A stretch of DNA of 17,592 bases from Candidatus Bathyarchaeota archaeon (GTDB taxonomy: Archaea; Thermoproteota; Bathyarchaeia; TCS64): contig WJJC01000011.1 of the NCBI GenBank assembly GCA_014729945.1, forward strand, positions 1 through 17,592, given 5' to 3'. Positions 1 through 6,587 of this stretch are shown here, in pieces. Every line of letters begins with the position of its first letter. Position 1 is the first letter of the stretch. The translations under genes were made by a program, and so were the position numbers. The notes beneath the pieces were generated by a model. The model was given only the letters and a program-made list of their open reading frames with translations. It had not been told where the DNA came from and made no database searches.

Positions 1-219
1 AACTTTTGTCCCGGTATAGATGATTTTGTACGCCCTAGTGTTGAGTATGAGGTCTGCAAGGAGTGCGGTGGCAGGGTTGAGGTCTGGAGTGATGAGGATG
101 AGGGGGAGTGCCTTGACTGTGGTGCAAAATGGGAGAAGAAAAAGGAACTCCCAAGCTGTCTAGAATACTGTGATTATGCTGACCGTTGTAAGGGCATTAT
201 TATGTCTAAGCGGCGCTAA
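1..219 (+). CDS. Small cysteine-rich zinc-ribbon protein, 3' end only
   Basis: This frame is open from the window edge to TAA at 217-219 and gives the last 72 residues; the 5' end lies outside the window. It contains CPG near the start, then a zinc-ribbon pair (CKECGG, then CLDCG about 15 residues later), and a tail SCLEYCDYADRCKG with three more cysteines. Two Cys pairs separated by an acidic stretch fit a structural zinc site. The tail with spaced cysteines resembles small stand-alone archaeal and bacterial cysteine-rich proteins of unknown function, so perhaps only a few N-terminal residues are missing. That is an impression from memory, not a search. No function is proposed. It ends 4 bp before the first operator of the kynU promoter, so it is unlikely to be co-transcribed with kynU without reading through that control region. 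Confidence 0.7.
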   Translation, partial: NFCPGIDDFVRPSVEYEVCKECGGRVEVWSDEDEGECLDCGAKWEKKKELPSCLEYCDYADRCKGIIMSKRR

Positions 220-223
220 GTTT

Positions 224-288
224 CTACTACAGAGTTCTGTACTACAACATATTTATAAATAACATATTACTACAAAGTTCTGTAGTAG
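224..288 (+). promoter_or_regulatory. kynU operon promoter: TATA box flanked by two palindromic operators
   Basis: A perfect palindromic TATA element, ATTTATAAAT, lies at 251-260. Two copies of a 17-bp sequence, TACTACAGAGTTCTGTA (225-241) and TACTACAAAGTTCTGTA (268-284), flank it with 16 of 17 identical bases. Each copy is itself an inverted repeat around a central GT: TACAGA-GT-TCTGTA at 228-241, and the 20-bp near-palindrome at 268-287 with one mismatched pair. The operator centres (234.5 and 277.5) are 43 bp apart, about four helical turns, and their midpoint (256.0) falls on the TATA centre (255.5). The outer arms, CTACTACAGA (224-233) and TCTGTAGTAG (279-288), are perfect inverted repeats. 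Transcription should start near 282, inside the downstream operator, so occupancy of either or both sites would block TBP/TFB or polymerase. Repression by the ArsR-like protein at 2983-3576 is inferred. Confidence 0.85.
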
Positions 289-297
289 TGAAATAAT

Positions 298-1590
298 TTG
301 AACACGTCAAGATCATACGGAGAACAACTCGACAAACAAGACCCACTAGCCAAGTGGCGAAAGGAGTTCTACATCCCAGAAAGAGAAACCCTCGGACTAG
401 ACGGAATAACAGCCAAACGTCCCATCCAGTACTTTGAGGGAAACAGTCTAGGACTCATGAGCACCTACGCCGAGAAAGGCATCCAGAACGAGATAAACCT
501 CTGGAAAAACCTCACAAGCAGAGGAAGCGACGTAGGAAAGAAAACACGTGAATACCAAGCAAAACTCGTTGGAGTCGACCCAGACGAAGTAATCATGGCA
601 GCGGGAGCCACAATCAACATCCACGTACTTATAAGCACATTCTACCAACCAGAAGGCAAACGAACCAAGATACTAGCGGACGAGCTCAACTTCCCAAGCG
701 ACCTCTACGCACTTTGGGGACAGATTAGGCTCAAAGGACAAGACCCTGACGAGAACCTTGTACTGGTGAAGAGCAGGGACGGCAATACCATCGATGAAGA
801 TGACATCATTGCAGCAATGGATGACACAGTCTCCGTATGTTTCCTCCCAAGTGTCTACTTCACAAGCGGACAACTACTTGATATTGAGCGGCTCACAAAG
901 GCAGCCCATGAACATAGAATCAAAATCGGGTTCGACTGCTGCCACAGCATAGGCATAGTACCCCACTACTTCGATAAATGGGGTGTAGACTTTGCTCTTT
1001 GGTGCAACTACAAGTACATGAATGGAGGAAGCGGAGCTATCGCAGGACTCTATGTGAACCGCCGGCACTTCGGCACCATGCCCGGGATGCCCGGATGGTG
1101 GGGAAACAGCTGGAGCAATAGATTCGGCTTTGAGACAAAGTTCAAACCCGCAGGAGATGCAGAAGCATGGTATGTAGGCAACCCCAGCAACTTTGCACAG
1201 GCACCAGTCTATGGCTCATCAATGATGGTTGACGAGGTAGGAATCGAGAATATCAGAAAGAAGAGCCTCAAGATAACCAAATACCTCATGGACCTAGTAG
1301 ACGCAGAACTAACAGGCGACCCATACAACTTCAGCATAGGTAACCCAAGGAAACCGGGGCGCAGAGGCGGACACGTTGCATTAATGCACACGGAGGGAAA
1401 ACGAATTGACTTGGCGCTGCGTAACCGGGGTGTCTTGGCTGATTTCCGTCCACCAATCACCATTAGGCTTACTCCTGTGCCTCTCTATACGAGCTATGTT
1501 GAGGTCTGGGAGTGTGTACAGCACCTTAAACAGGTAATAATTAACCGTGAATACGAAAAATACTCAAAGGGCCAAGACCAGTACGCCTAG
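298..1590 (+). CDS. kynU: Kynureninase (PLP-dependent, fold type I)
   Basis: Kynureninase cleaves L-kynurenine (or 3-hydroxykynurenine) to anthranilate (or 3-hydroxyanthranilate) and alanine in the cytoplasm. The 430-residue product has the family landmarks in order: FEGNSLGL (46-52), GFDCCHS with the PLP-pyridine Asp213 and His216, the Schiff-base lysine in WCNYKYMNGG (Tyr238-Lys239), PGWWGN (265-270), GNPSNF, and the C-terminal APVPLY-like segment TPVPLYTS. Length fits the family (about 410-465). The start is TTG at 298: an in-frame TGA lies just upstream at 289-291 and no ATG occurs before residue 54, which would remove the conserved GNSLGL region. The predicted leader is about 16 nt. It is first in an operon with an MFS transporter and a winged-helix regulator. 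No other kynurenine-pathway gene is visible, so a catabolic, detoxifying or anthranilate-supplying role is open. Substrate identity is inferred from family membership. Confidence 0.9.
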   Translation: MNTSRSYGEQLDKQDPLAKWRKEFYIPERETLGLDGITAKRPIQYFEGNSLGLMSTYAEKGIQNEINLWKNLTSRGSDVGKKTREYQAKLVGVDPDEVIMAAGATINIHVLISTFYQPEGKRTKILADELNFPSDLYALWGQIRLKGQDPDENLVLVKSRDGNTIDEDDIIAAMDDTVSVCFLPSVYFTSGQLLDIERLTKAAHEHRIKIGFDCCHSIGIVPHYFDKWGVDFALWCNYKYMNGGSGAIAGLYVNRRHFGTMPGMPGWWGNSWSNRFGFETKFKPAGDAEAWYVGNPSNFAQAPVYGSSMMVDEVGIENIRKKSLKITKYLMDLVDAELTGDPYNFSIGNPRKPGRRGGHVALMHTEGKRIDLALRNRGVLADFRPPITIRLTPVPLYTSYVEVWECVQHLKQVIINREYEKYSKGQDQYA

Positions 1591-1591
1591 A

Positions 1592-2980
1592 ATGGAACTG
1601 GATAAACGTGCAGTATTAGTTACTGTCATACTAAGCAGTTTTCTCACTCCCTTCAGTGGGAGCAGTTTTAACATAGCCTTACCGAGTATAGCGGCCGAGT
1701 ATACATTAGACGCTGTATCTATGAGTTGGGCTAGCCTAGCTTACCTGCTTGCATCAGCTATGTTTTTGATTCCATTCGGCAGGATTGCTGATATGTATGG
1801 ACGAAAACGGGTCTTCCTCTATGGAATAACTCTATTCAGCATCTCATCAGCTCTCCTCGCATGTTTCCCCACATCAAGCACCCTGATACTCTTCAGAGCC
1901 TTACAGGGCGTTGGGGCATCCATGATTTTTGGAACCAGTCTAGCTATCCTTGTATCCGTGGCTTCCCCGGAGGAGCGTGGAAGAATGCTAGGTACATCGA
2001 TAGCATCGGTATACGTTGGGCTAAGCGCCGGTCCTTACATTGGGGGCTTTTTGACGAAAAACTTTGGGTGGCGAAGTATATTCCTAGTAAATGTGGGCCT
2101 AGGTTTACTTATAATCGGGATGATTTTAACGAAACTGAATATGGAGTGGCGCGAGAAGGACACAGGTAAATTCGACATAGTTGGTTCAGTCTCTTTCAGC
2201 TTGATGCTTCTGGCTCTAATGTATGGTATGTCCAAGCTGCCATATCTGTCAGCCTATCTACCCATAGCCATCGGATTGGTGCTCCTAGGTGTTTTCATCT
2301 ATATCGAGGAGAATGTAGAGAATCCTGTATTGGACCTCAGCGTATTCAGAACCAACAGAGCATACTCTTTGTTCAACATCGCCGCCTTGATAAGTTTCAG
2401 CGCCACCTACAGCCTTACATTCCTTCTAAGCATGTACCTCCAATACCACAAGGGACTGGACGCACAGGCAGCTGGAACTATCTTGATGGCATCCCCTATC
2501 ATACAAGCAATATTGTCCCCCATCGCTGGTAGGCTCAGCGACAAAATAGCTCCATCACGGCTAGCCTCACTAGGCATGATGGTAACCGCAATCGCGTTGG
2601 CGCCACTCGCAATCATTAAAATTGATTCATCAATCCTATACATCACATGTTGCTTACTGATTCTAGGCGCTGGTCTTGCCTTTTTCAGCAGCCCAAACAC
2701 GAATGCTATCATGGGCAGCGTTGATCAAAGTCTTCTCGGTGTGGCTTCCTCTACAGTTGGGACCATGAGGCTGCTTGGTCAGATGTTCAGTCAAGGAATC
2801 GCCATGACCCTATTGGCGATAAATCTGGGCACTGCATCGATTATACCCGCGCTCTATCCAAAGCTATTGAAAAGTATACAGAACACATTCATGGTGTTCT
2901 TCATCCTGTGTTTAATCGGTACAGGTGCATCTTATATAGGCAGTAAGAATGCTTCAAATAAGAAAGGAGACAAACAATAA
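1592..2980 (+). CDS. MFS transporter, DHA2 (14-TM) family
   Basis: This is an integral membrane transporter of 462 residues with about fourteen hydrophobic segments. It has the loop 2-3 motif A (GRIADMYGRKR) and a DHA2-type antiporter motif C region around GLSAGPYIGG, with FGWRSIFLVNV after TM5. These features are typical of proton-coupled exporters of the EmrB/QacA group. I place the start at ATG 1592, one base after the kynU stop. The frame is open back to an ATG at 1547, inside kynU, but that would add a polar 15-residue leader atypical for the family. Tight spacing to kynU and to the regulator (2 bp downstream) indicates one transcript and translational coupling. Given the context it probably moves kynurenine, anthranilate or a related aromatic compound, and the family favours export. 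Substrate and direction cannot be read from sequence. Confidence 0.88.
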   Translation: MELDKRAVLVTVILSSFLTPFSGSSFNIALPSIAAEYTLDAVSMSWASLAYLLASAMFLIPFGRIADMYGRKRVFLYGITLFSISSALLACFPTSSTLILFRALQGVGASMIFGTSLAILVSVASPEERGRMLGTSIASVYVGLSAGPYIGGFLTKNFGWRSIFLVNVGLGLLIIGMILTKLNMEWREKDTGKFDIVGSVSFSLMLLALMYGMSKLPYLSAYLPIAIGLVLLGVFIYIEENVENPVLDLSVFRTNRAYSLFNIAALISFSATYSLTFLLSMYLQYHKGLDAQAAGTILMASPIIQAILSPIAGRLSDKIAPSRLASLGMMVTAIALAPLAIIKIDSSILYITCCLLILGAGLAFFSSPNTNAIMGSVDQSLLGVASSTVGTMRLLGQMFSQGIAMTLLAINLGTASIIPALYPKLLKSIQNTFMVFFILCLIGTGASYIGSKNASNKKGDKQ

Positions 2981-2982
2981 CT

Positions 2983-3576
2983 ATGGAGCCTAAGGGCTTA
3001 ATGGTCATAAAAGACCCCGAGGTCGCGAAGCTACTGAGCGATGAACTCCGACGAAATATACTCCATCTAGTTACGCATAAGGAGATGAGTGCGGCTGATC
3101 TAGTGAATGAACTGGATAAGAATTATAGTAGTATCATGTACCATTTGAGGCTCCTAAAGGAAGCCGGCCTAATCAGACAGGTAAGAGAGGAAATAGTCCA
3201 GAACAAGATCCAGCCCTATTACCGCGCTACAGCGTGGAGCTTCCATGTATCATACTACCTCGATGAAACCATGATAAACGATGAAGAGTATCAGGCATGG
3301 CAAGAAGATTTAATGAACAGACTCATGAAAGGTCTAGAAGCATATGGGCTGAATATTCCAGAGGATAAATCTTCTAGAGTAAAAGAACTGTTGAAGACCC
3401 TTTATCTTCAGCAGAAGAAGGAGTTTGAGGAACGTAGAGAGATGCGTGTACTGGGAACTCAGTTAGAACCTCATATCGGTAAGTCCATTGCACATATACT
3501 GGCTAACATTCGATTAACCAGCGACGAGAAATACAGAGAAGCCGTAATGGAACTCTCAGACATACTAAACTTATAA
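2983..3576 (+). CDS. ArsR-like winged-helix transcriptional regulator
   Basis: The 197-residue cytoplasmic DNA-binding protein has an N-terminal winged helix-turn-helix at about residues 8-75: VAKLLSDELRRNILHLV, then MSAADLVNELDKNYSSIMYHLRLLKEAGLI, with the recognition helix around NYSSIMYHLRLL and a wing ending in PYYRAT. This pattern is common in archaeal ArsR-type regulators. The C-terminal 120 residues are mostly helical and charged and may form the dimer or ligand domain; no metal-binding CxC motif is present, so metal sensing is unlikely. The ATG lies 2 bp after the transporter stop. As last gene of the kynU operon it is the obvious candidate to bind the paired palindromes at 224-288, giving autoregulated control by kynurenine or a derivative. 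The HTH assignment is firm; the target and ligand are inferred. Confidence 0.87.
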   Translation: MEPKGLMVIKDPEVAKLLSDELRRNILHLVTHKEMSAADLVNELDKNYSSIMYHLRLLKEAGLIRQVREEIVQNKIQPYYRATAWSFHVSYYLDETMINDEEYQAWQEDLMNRLMKGLEAYGLNIPEDKSSRVKELLKTLYLQQKKEFEERREMRVLGTQLEPHIGKSIAHILANIRLTSDEKYREAVMELSDILNL

Positions 3577-3590
3577 CAACATGAGGGATA

Positions 3591-3622
3591 GCGCTTTGCG
3601 CCGAGAATAAGAGGCTTATTTT
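3591..3622 (+). terminator. Two small hairpins after the kynU operon
   Basis: Just after the regulator gene, GCGC-TTT-GCGC (3591-3601) and AATAAG-agg-CTTATT (3606-3620) can each fold into a short stem; the second is followed by TTTAT. A T7 tract also occurs at 3690-3696. Archaeal termination is mainly by T-tracts, so the hairpins are suggestive only. The remainder of 3577-3765 is AT-rich and non-coding as far as I can see. A possible TATA element (AATATTTATT, about 3701-3710) could serve the next gene. Confidence 0.35.
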
Positions 3623-3757
3623 ATCGAGAGAACTCCCAGAACAGTTTATCTTTGATTTTGATCTAGGTAAGAACGTATATATTCGCCACATTTTTTTCAT
3701 AATATTTATTGGATAGCTTTTTGTTTACTTAACTTGAAAAATGTCCTGTCGCAGCGT

Positions 3758-3802
3758 GAGGAGGGATGTATGAGAATAATAATAAACGTGATGGGTAGCT
3801 GA
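3758..3802 (+). promoter_or_regulatory. Strong Shine-Dalgarno with blocked or out-of-frame starts
   Basis: GAGGAGGG at 3758-3765 is an unusually strong ribosome-binding site for this window. The ATG at 3766 follows directly and reads MYENNNKRDG before TAG at 3796-3798, in the same frame as the winged-helix gene downstream. The ATG at 3770 is better spaced from GGAGG (5 nt) but encodes only MRIIINVMGS before TGA at 3800-3802, in a different frame. Either the downstream gene has an in-frame amber codon, or a ten-residue leader ORF precedes it. Confidence 0.55.
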
Positions 3803-3852
3803 GAAAGTACGATAATGATGAGGGTTTTTTCGAAGAATTAGATGGAACAATA

Positions 3853-4101
3853 GTGGATGCAGTACAAAAAAGACAGTTTTTAACTGCAAGAGAAATCTGG
3901 ATGATTCTCAAACGTAACTATATTGATGTTAACCCCGGGTTGGTTCAGAGTCGTATAAATGAACTAGTTGAGGAAGGAATAATCGGATACCTTGAACAAG
4001 AGATCGGCGACCGAGTTCTACGCAGATATCATTGTTTCCGGGATGAGGATAAAGGAATATACCGAGATAACAAGTTATCTATTGATAGGATCTCGTCTTA
4101 G
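3853..4101 (+). CDS. Small winged-helix-like protein, possibly 5'-disrupted
   Basis: The frame gives 82 residues from GTG 3853. The segment AREIWMILKRNYIDVNPGLVQSRINELVEEGIIGYLEQEIGDRVLRRYHCF looks like a winged helix (helices, then a wing ending in an aromatic strand), so it is probably a small DNA-binding protein. The frame is open back to 3799 (LRKYDNDEGFFEELDGTIV...), where it meets TAG at 3796-3798; before that it continues to ATG 3766, beside a strong GAGGAGG. No ATG, GTG or TTG lies between 3799 and 3853, and GTG 3853 lacks a clear ribosome-binding site. The true protein may therefore be about 111 residues with an amber codon at position 11 (TGG changed to TAG would restore Trp). Its 3' end overlaps the convergent coiled-coil gene by 27 bp. 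Specific function is unknown. Confidence 0.6.
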   Translation: MDAVQKRQFLTAREIWMILKRNYIDVNPGLVQSRINELVEEGIIGYLEQEIGDRVLRRYHCFRDEDKGIYRDNKLSIDRISS

Positions 4102-4452
4102 AGTGCGTAAATCACTGCTTTTTTCTTCTCTTTCCTGTCTTCTCTCTTCCTGTATATGCTCCGCGTTAGTCTTGTAGTTTTCTTCATCATCTAGCCCGGC
4201 TCTAAGCTTCTTTTCCAATTCAATATGATCCTCCCTGAGTGTCTTTCCCTCCTCAAGGGCGGCGTCAAGATCATCTATTACTTTATCTATCTCCACTTGT
4301 ATTGAGTCAAGATCCGTGCTTATCTCTTGCTCAAATTCTCCACTTAGTTTGGCTGCTATGCTGGATGCCTTCTTTGCCTCCTCATTGGTATCCATAAGCA
4401 TTTTTTTTAACCTCTTCAGGATGATGAATAACTGGTTAATATCCTGACTCAT
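4075..4452 (-). CDS. Coiled-coil protein of unknown function
   Basis: This 125-residue, highly charged protein is almost entirely helical. Heptad-like spacing of hydrophobic residues runs from about residue 5 to 105 (INQLFIILKRLKKML, then EFEQEISTDLDSIQVEIDKVIDDLDAALEEGKTL, then EKKLRAGL), followed by a very polar Glu/Arg tail. There is no signal peptide, membrane span or cysteine. The length and single long coil are similar to prefoldin- or SMC-fragment-like proteins, but no diagnostic motif is present and I do not recognise the family. ATG 4450-4452 is the first in-frame start. It lies 51 bp downstream of the phosphorylase gene on the same strand and may be co-transcribed with it. Its 3' end overlaps that of the plus-strand winged-helix gene. 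Confidence 0.7.
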   Translation of the reverse strand: MSQDINQLFIILKRLKKMLMDTNEEAKKASSIAAKLSGEFEQEISTDLDSIQVEIDKVIDDLDAALEEGKTLREDHIELEKKLRAGLDDEENYKTNAEHIQEERRQEREEKSSDLRTLRRDPINR

Positions 4453-4503
4453 ATTTAATCCAAGGAGTAGCAGTCAATAAACTAACCGAAAAACATGAGA
4501 ATA

Positions 4504-5364
4504 TTATAAGAGAATGCTTTCCCAGCGATAACCACTGCACCCACAGCTATCATCATCTGTATCCAGTTCCCGTAAAGCCATTAGAATAGCCTCCGCAGAA
4601 GGACGACTCCACTTCTCCTGGAACTCCTTGAACGCAGTATCCCCATGCCACCTGGGATCAATCAACCCCTCACCATAGTTACTCACAAGCTCAATAGCCG
4701 CATAACATGCCCCGATCTCACGCGCAAAAAAGACCTCAGGAACAAAATTCATGGTTACAATATCCGTACCCATATTATGCCATCTAAGCCTTATCTCGGC
4801 TGGGCTCTCAAGCCTAGGCCCCTCGGCTACGCCCACAATCCCCCTCTTGAAGACTCGTGGAAAACCAGCTTCCTCACAGCTCTTCACGAGGCTCTCTGAT
4901 AACTTGGGGCAGGTAGGCTGATGCAGTCGATAACTGTATCGAGGTACATCGAGTCCTTTGTCTTGTAGGCTTACCATGAGCATCTGGGGGCGCTTGGTGG
5001 TGAAATCTACAAAGTCATCAGGAATAACAGCATCACCCGGATCAAGCAGCCTATTCGTTGAGCCACATAAAGCTGTACCAATGATCTTCTTTACTCCCGC
5101 TTTCCATAACACGTAGAAGACTCTCTCACCACTACTATTGGGCTCCGTGTTCCTGATCTCCCTTGTTATCCCATGGAAATCCACGTATAGAAACTCTTTT
5201 CCCTCTACTTCTGCGTATGTAAACGGCGCCGTTGACCCAAATGGAGTATCGAAAACCAAGTTATCCTGGATCACCTTTACTCCTTCATATTCGCGGGGGA
5301 ATCCTGCTCCAATAGTAGTGCTACCACCCAGTACAGCGATCTTAACCTCTGGTATCTCATTCAT
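4504..5364 (-). CDS. MTAP/PNP-family nucleoside phosphorylase, divergent
   Basis: The 286-residue protein belongs to the methylthioadenosine/purine nucleoside phosphorylase family, which splits nucleosides with phosphate in purine or methionine salvage. Visible landmarks are LGGSTTIGAG (11-20), VFDTPFGSTAPF (37-48), ALCGSTNRLLDPGDAVIPDDFVDFTTKRP, AEGPRLESPAEIR (180-192) and MNFVPEVFFAREIGACYA (205-222). The C-terminal CGC (274-276) resembles the CXC motif known in archaeal MTAPs. Several positions differ from the classical enzyme. The phosphate-site Arg-His pair reads Phe-His (FHG, 63-65), the usual PPHxINYRAN stretch is replaced by an unrelated polar segment, Met-Thr is Met-Asn (205-206), and the base-recognition Asp of MTAP is Asn in SNY (229), which favours a 6-oxopurine. 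The fold is confident; the exact substrate is not. The gene is divergent from tfb across 241 bp. Confidence 0.8.
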   Translation of the reverse strand: MNEIPEVKIAVLGGSTTIGAGFPREYEGVKVIQDNLVFDTPFGSTAPFTYAEVEGKEFLYVDFHGITREIRNTEPNSSGERVFYVLWKAGVKKIIGTALCGSTNRLLDPGDAVIPDDFVDFTTKRPQMLMVSLQDKGLDVPRYSYRLHQPTCPKLSESLVKSCEEAGFPRVFKRGIVGVAEGPRLESPAEIRLRWHNMGTDIVTMNFVPEVFFAREIGACYAAIELVSNYGEGLIDPRWHGDTAFKEFQEKWSRPSAEAILMALRELDTDDDSCGCSGYRWESILL

Positions 5365-5511
5365 ACCCGTTTTAACCTTTTTTCGTGTTAAAAGAGCTTC
5401 TAAAAGACTTGTCTAATTATCTGTGATGAACACTATGTATCCCTTTATTGGATTATATACCTGATAATACCTGTAATTATATTGGTTCTATAGTAAATAT
5501 AGACGATAAGC

Positions 5512-5518
5512 TTAAATA
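5512..5518 (+). promoter_or_regulatory. TATA box of transcription factor B gene
   Basis: TTAAATA, with purine-rich sequence just upstream (AAGC), predicts a start of transcription near 5541. That leaves about 65 nt of leader before ATG 5606, or only about 8 nt if GTG 5549 is used. This is the best TATA candidate in the 241-bp divergent region. Confidence 0.45.
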
Positions 5519-5605
5519 GATCCTTGTTGGTGTATCGCTACTCTTCACGTGAAACCGTATTCCAAGAAGAATCAACGGATTCTCGTGACTCACAAGGTGA
5601 AAAAA

Positions 5606-6529
5606 ATGCAGAGATCAAAAATGGATAAAAGCCCAGACGTCTGCCCTGAATGTGGCAGTAGGCAAATTGTAATAGATGGCAGGTCTGGAGAACGAATATG
5701 TGGATCCTGTGGCCTCGTTATGTCCGATACCATGATTAATGAAGGTCCAGAATGGAGAGCCTTCAGTCAGGATGAGCGTGAGTCACGAAGCCGCGTAGGA
5801 ATGCCCCTCAGCTTCAGCGTACACGATAAAGGACTGAGCACCATGATTGGACAAGTCGGCAGGGATGCCTTCGGGCGAAGTATCCCCACTAAGACCATGT
5901 TCAAGATGCTCAGACTCAAAAAATGGCACATCAGATCCAGCTACCAGAGCAGTGTAGACCGGAATCTGAGTCATGCCATGACGGAGTTAAGCAGGCTCAC
6001 GGATAAACTGCACATACCCAAACCAGTAAAGGAAAGAGCAGCAGTAATCTACAGGAAAGCACTGGAGAAAGGTTTGGTCCGTGGTAGAAGCATTAACGCT
6101 ATTGCTGCAGCCAGCCTCTATGCCGCCTGTAGGGTAACAGGTACACCTAGAACCCTCAGGGAGCTAAGCGACCAGAGTACGATAGACAAAAAGGATCTTG
6201 CGAGATGTTACAGGCTTCTACTTAGGGAACTGAAGATGAGTATGCCCATACCCAGAGCAAAATATAGGGTACCCAAGATCGCGGCCAAGGTTGACATAAG
6301 CGAAAACACTCAACAAGCGGCAGTAGATATACTACGAAGAGCCGAGGAACTCAAGAAGACGGCGGGTAAAGACCCTATGGGGTTGGCAGCTGCGGCGTTA
6401 TACATCGCGTGTGTGATGAATGATGAGAAGCGTACTCAAAAGATGATCGCAGACGCAGCGGGTGTGACCGAGGTCACTATCCGGAACAGGTATAAGGGCT
6501 TGAAGGAAGCCCTTCACCTAGAGCTCTAG
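5606..6529 (+). CDS. tfb: Transcription initiation factor IIB (TFB)
   Basis: TFB bridges TBP-bound promoter DNA and RNA polymerase and positions the start site. The 307-residue protein has the N-terminal zinc ribbon (Cys13, Cys16, Cys32, Cys35; CPECG and CGSCG), the B-finger/linker region with EWRAFSQDER, RVGMPLSFSVHDKGLSTMIG and MLRLKKW, and two cyclin repeats (about 105-200 with YRKALEKGLVRGRSI and CRVTGTPRTLREL; about 205-305). The last repeat has a recognisable HTH (KMIADAAGVTEVTIRNRYKGL) for BRE contact. The frame is open to GTG 5549, but ATG 5606 has GGTGA five bases upstream and gives the usual TFB length, so I prefer it. All expected elements are present, so it looks functional. It is followed by a T-rich stretch (6543-6547). 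Confidence 0.95.
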   Translation: MQRSKMDKSPDVCPECGSRQIVIDGRSGERICGSCGLVMSDTMINEGPEWRAFSQDERESRSRVGMPLSFSVHDKGLSTMIGQVGRDAFGRSIPTKTMFKMLRLKKWHIRSSYQSSVDRNLSHAMTELSRLTDKLHIPKPVKERAAVIYRKALEKGLVRGRSINAIAAASLYAACRVTGTPRTLRELSDQSTIDKKDLARCYRLLLRELKMSMPIPRAKYRVPKIAAKVDISENTQQAAVDILRRAEELKKTAGKDPMGLAAAALYIACVMNDEKRTQKMIADAAGVTEVTIRNRYKGLKEALHLEL

Positions 6530-6550
6530 GATTTCCATTACCTTTTTCTA

Positions 6551-6557
6551 TTATATA
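6551..6557 (+). promoter_or_regulatory. TATA box of SIS-domain gene
   Basis: TTATATA lies about 34 bp before ATG 6588, predicting transcription from about 6580 and a leader of only a few bases. This supports ATG 6588 rather than the in-frame GTG at 6579. It follows a T5 tract that could end tfb transcription. Confidence 0.6.
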
Positions 6558-6587
6558 GCCTCAAGTCTAGGCATCTAAGTGGTTATT

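Noticed and set aside
1209..1463. 84-codon minus-strand ORF within kynU
   Set aside because: It is a shadow of the conserved kynureninase C-terminal half with no recognisable domain.
5457..5473. Direct repeat ATACCTG twice with a 10-bp period upstream of tfb
   Set aside because: A one-turn repeat of 7 bp in AT-rich DNA could be an operator, but it is short and could arise by chance; I do not call it without conservation data.
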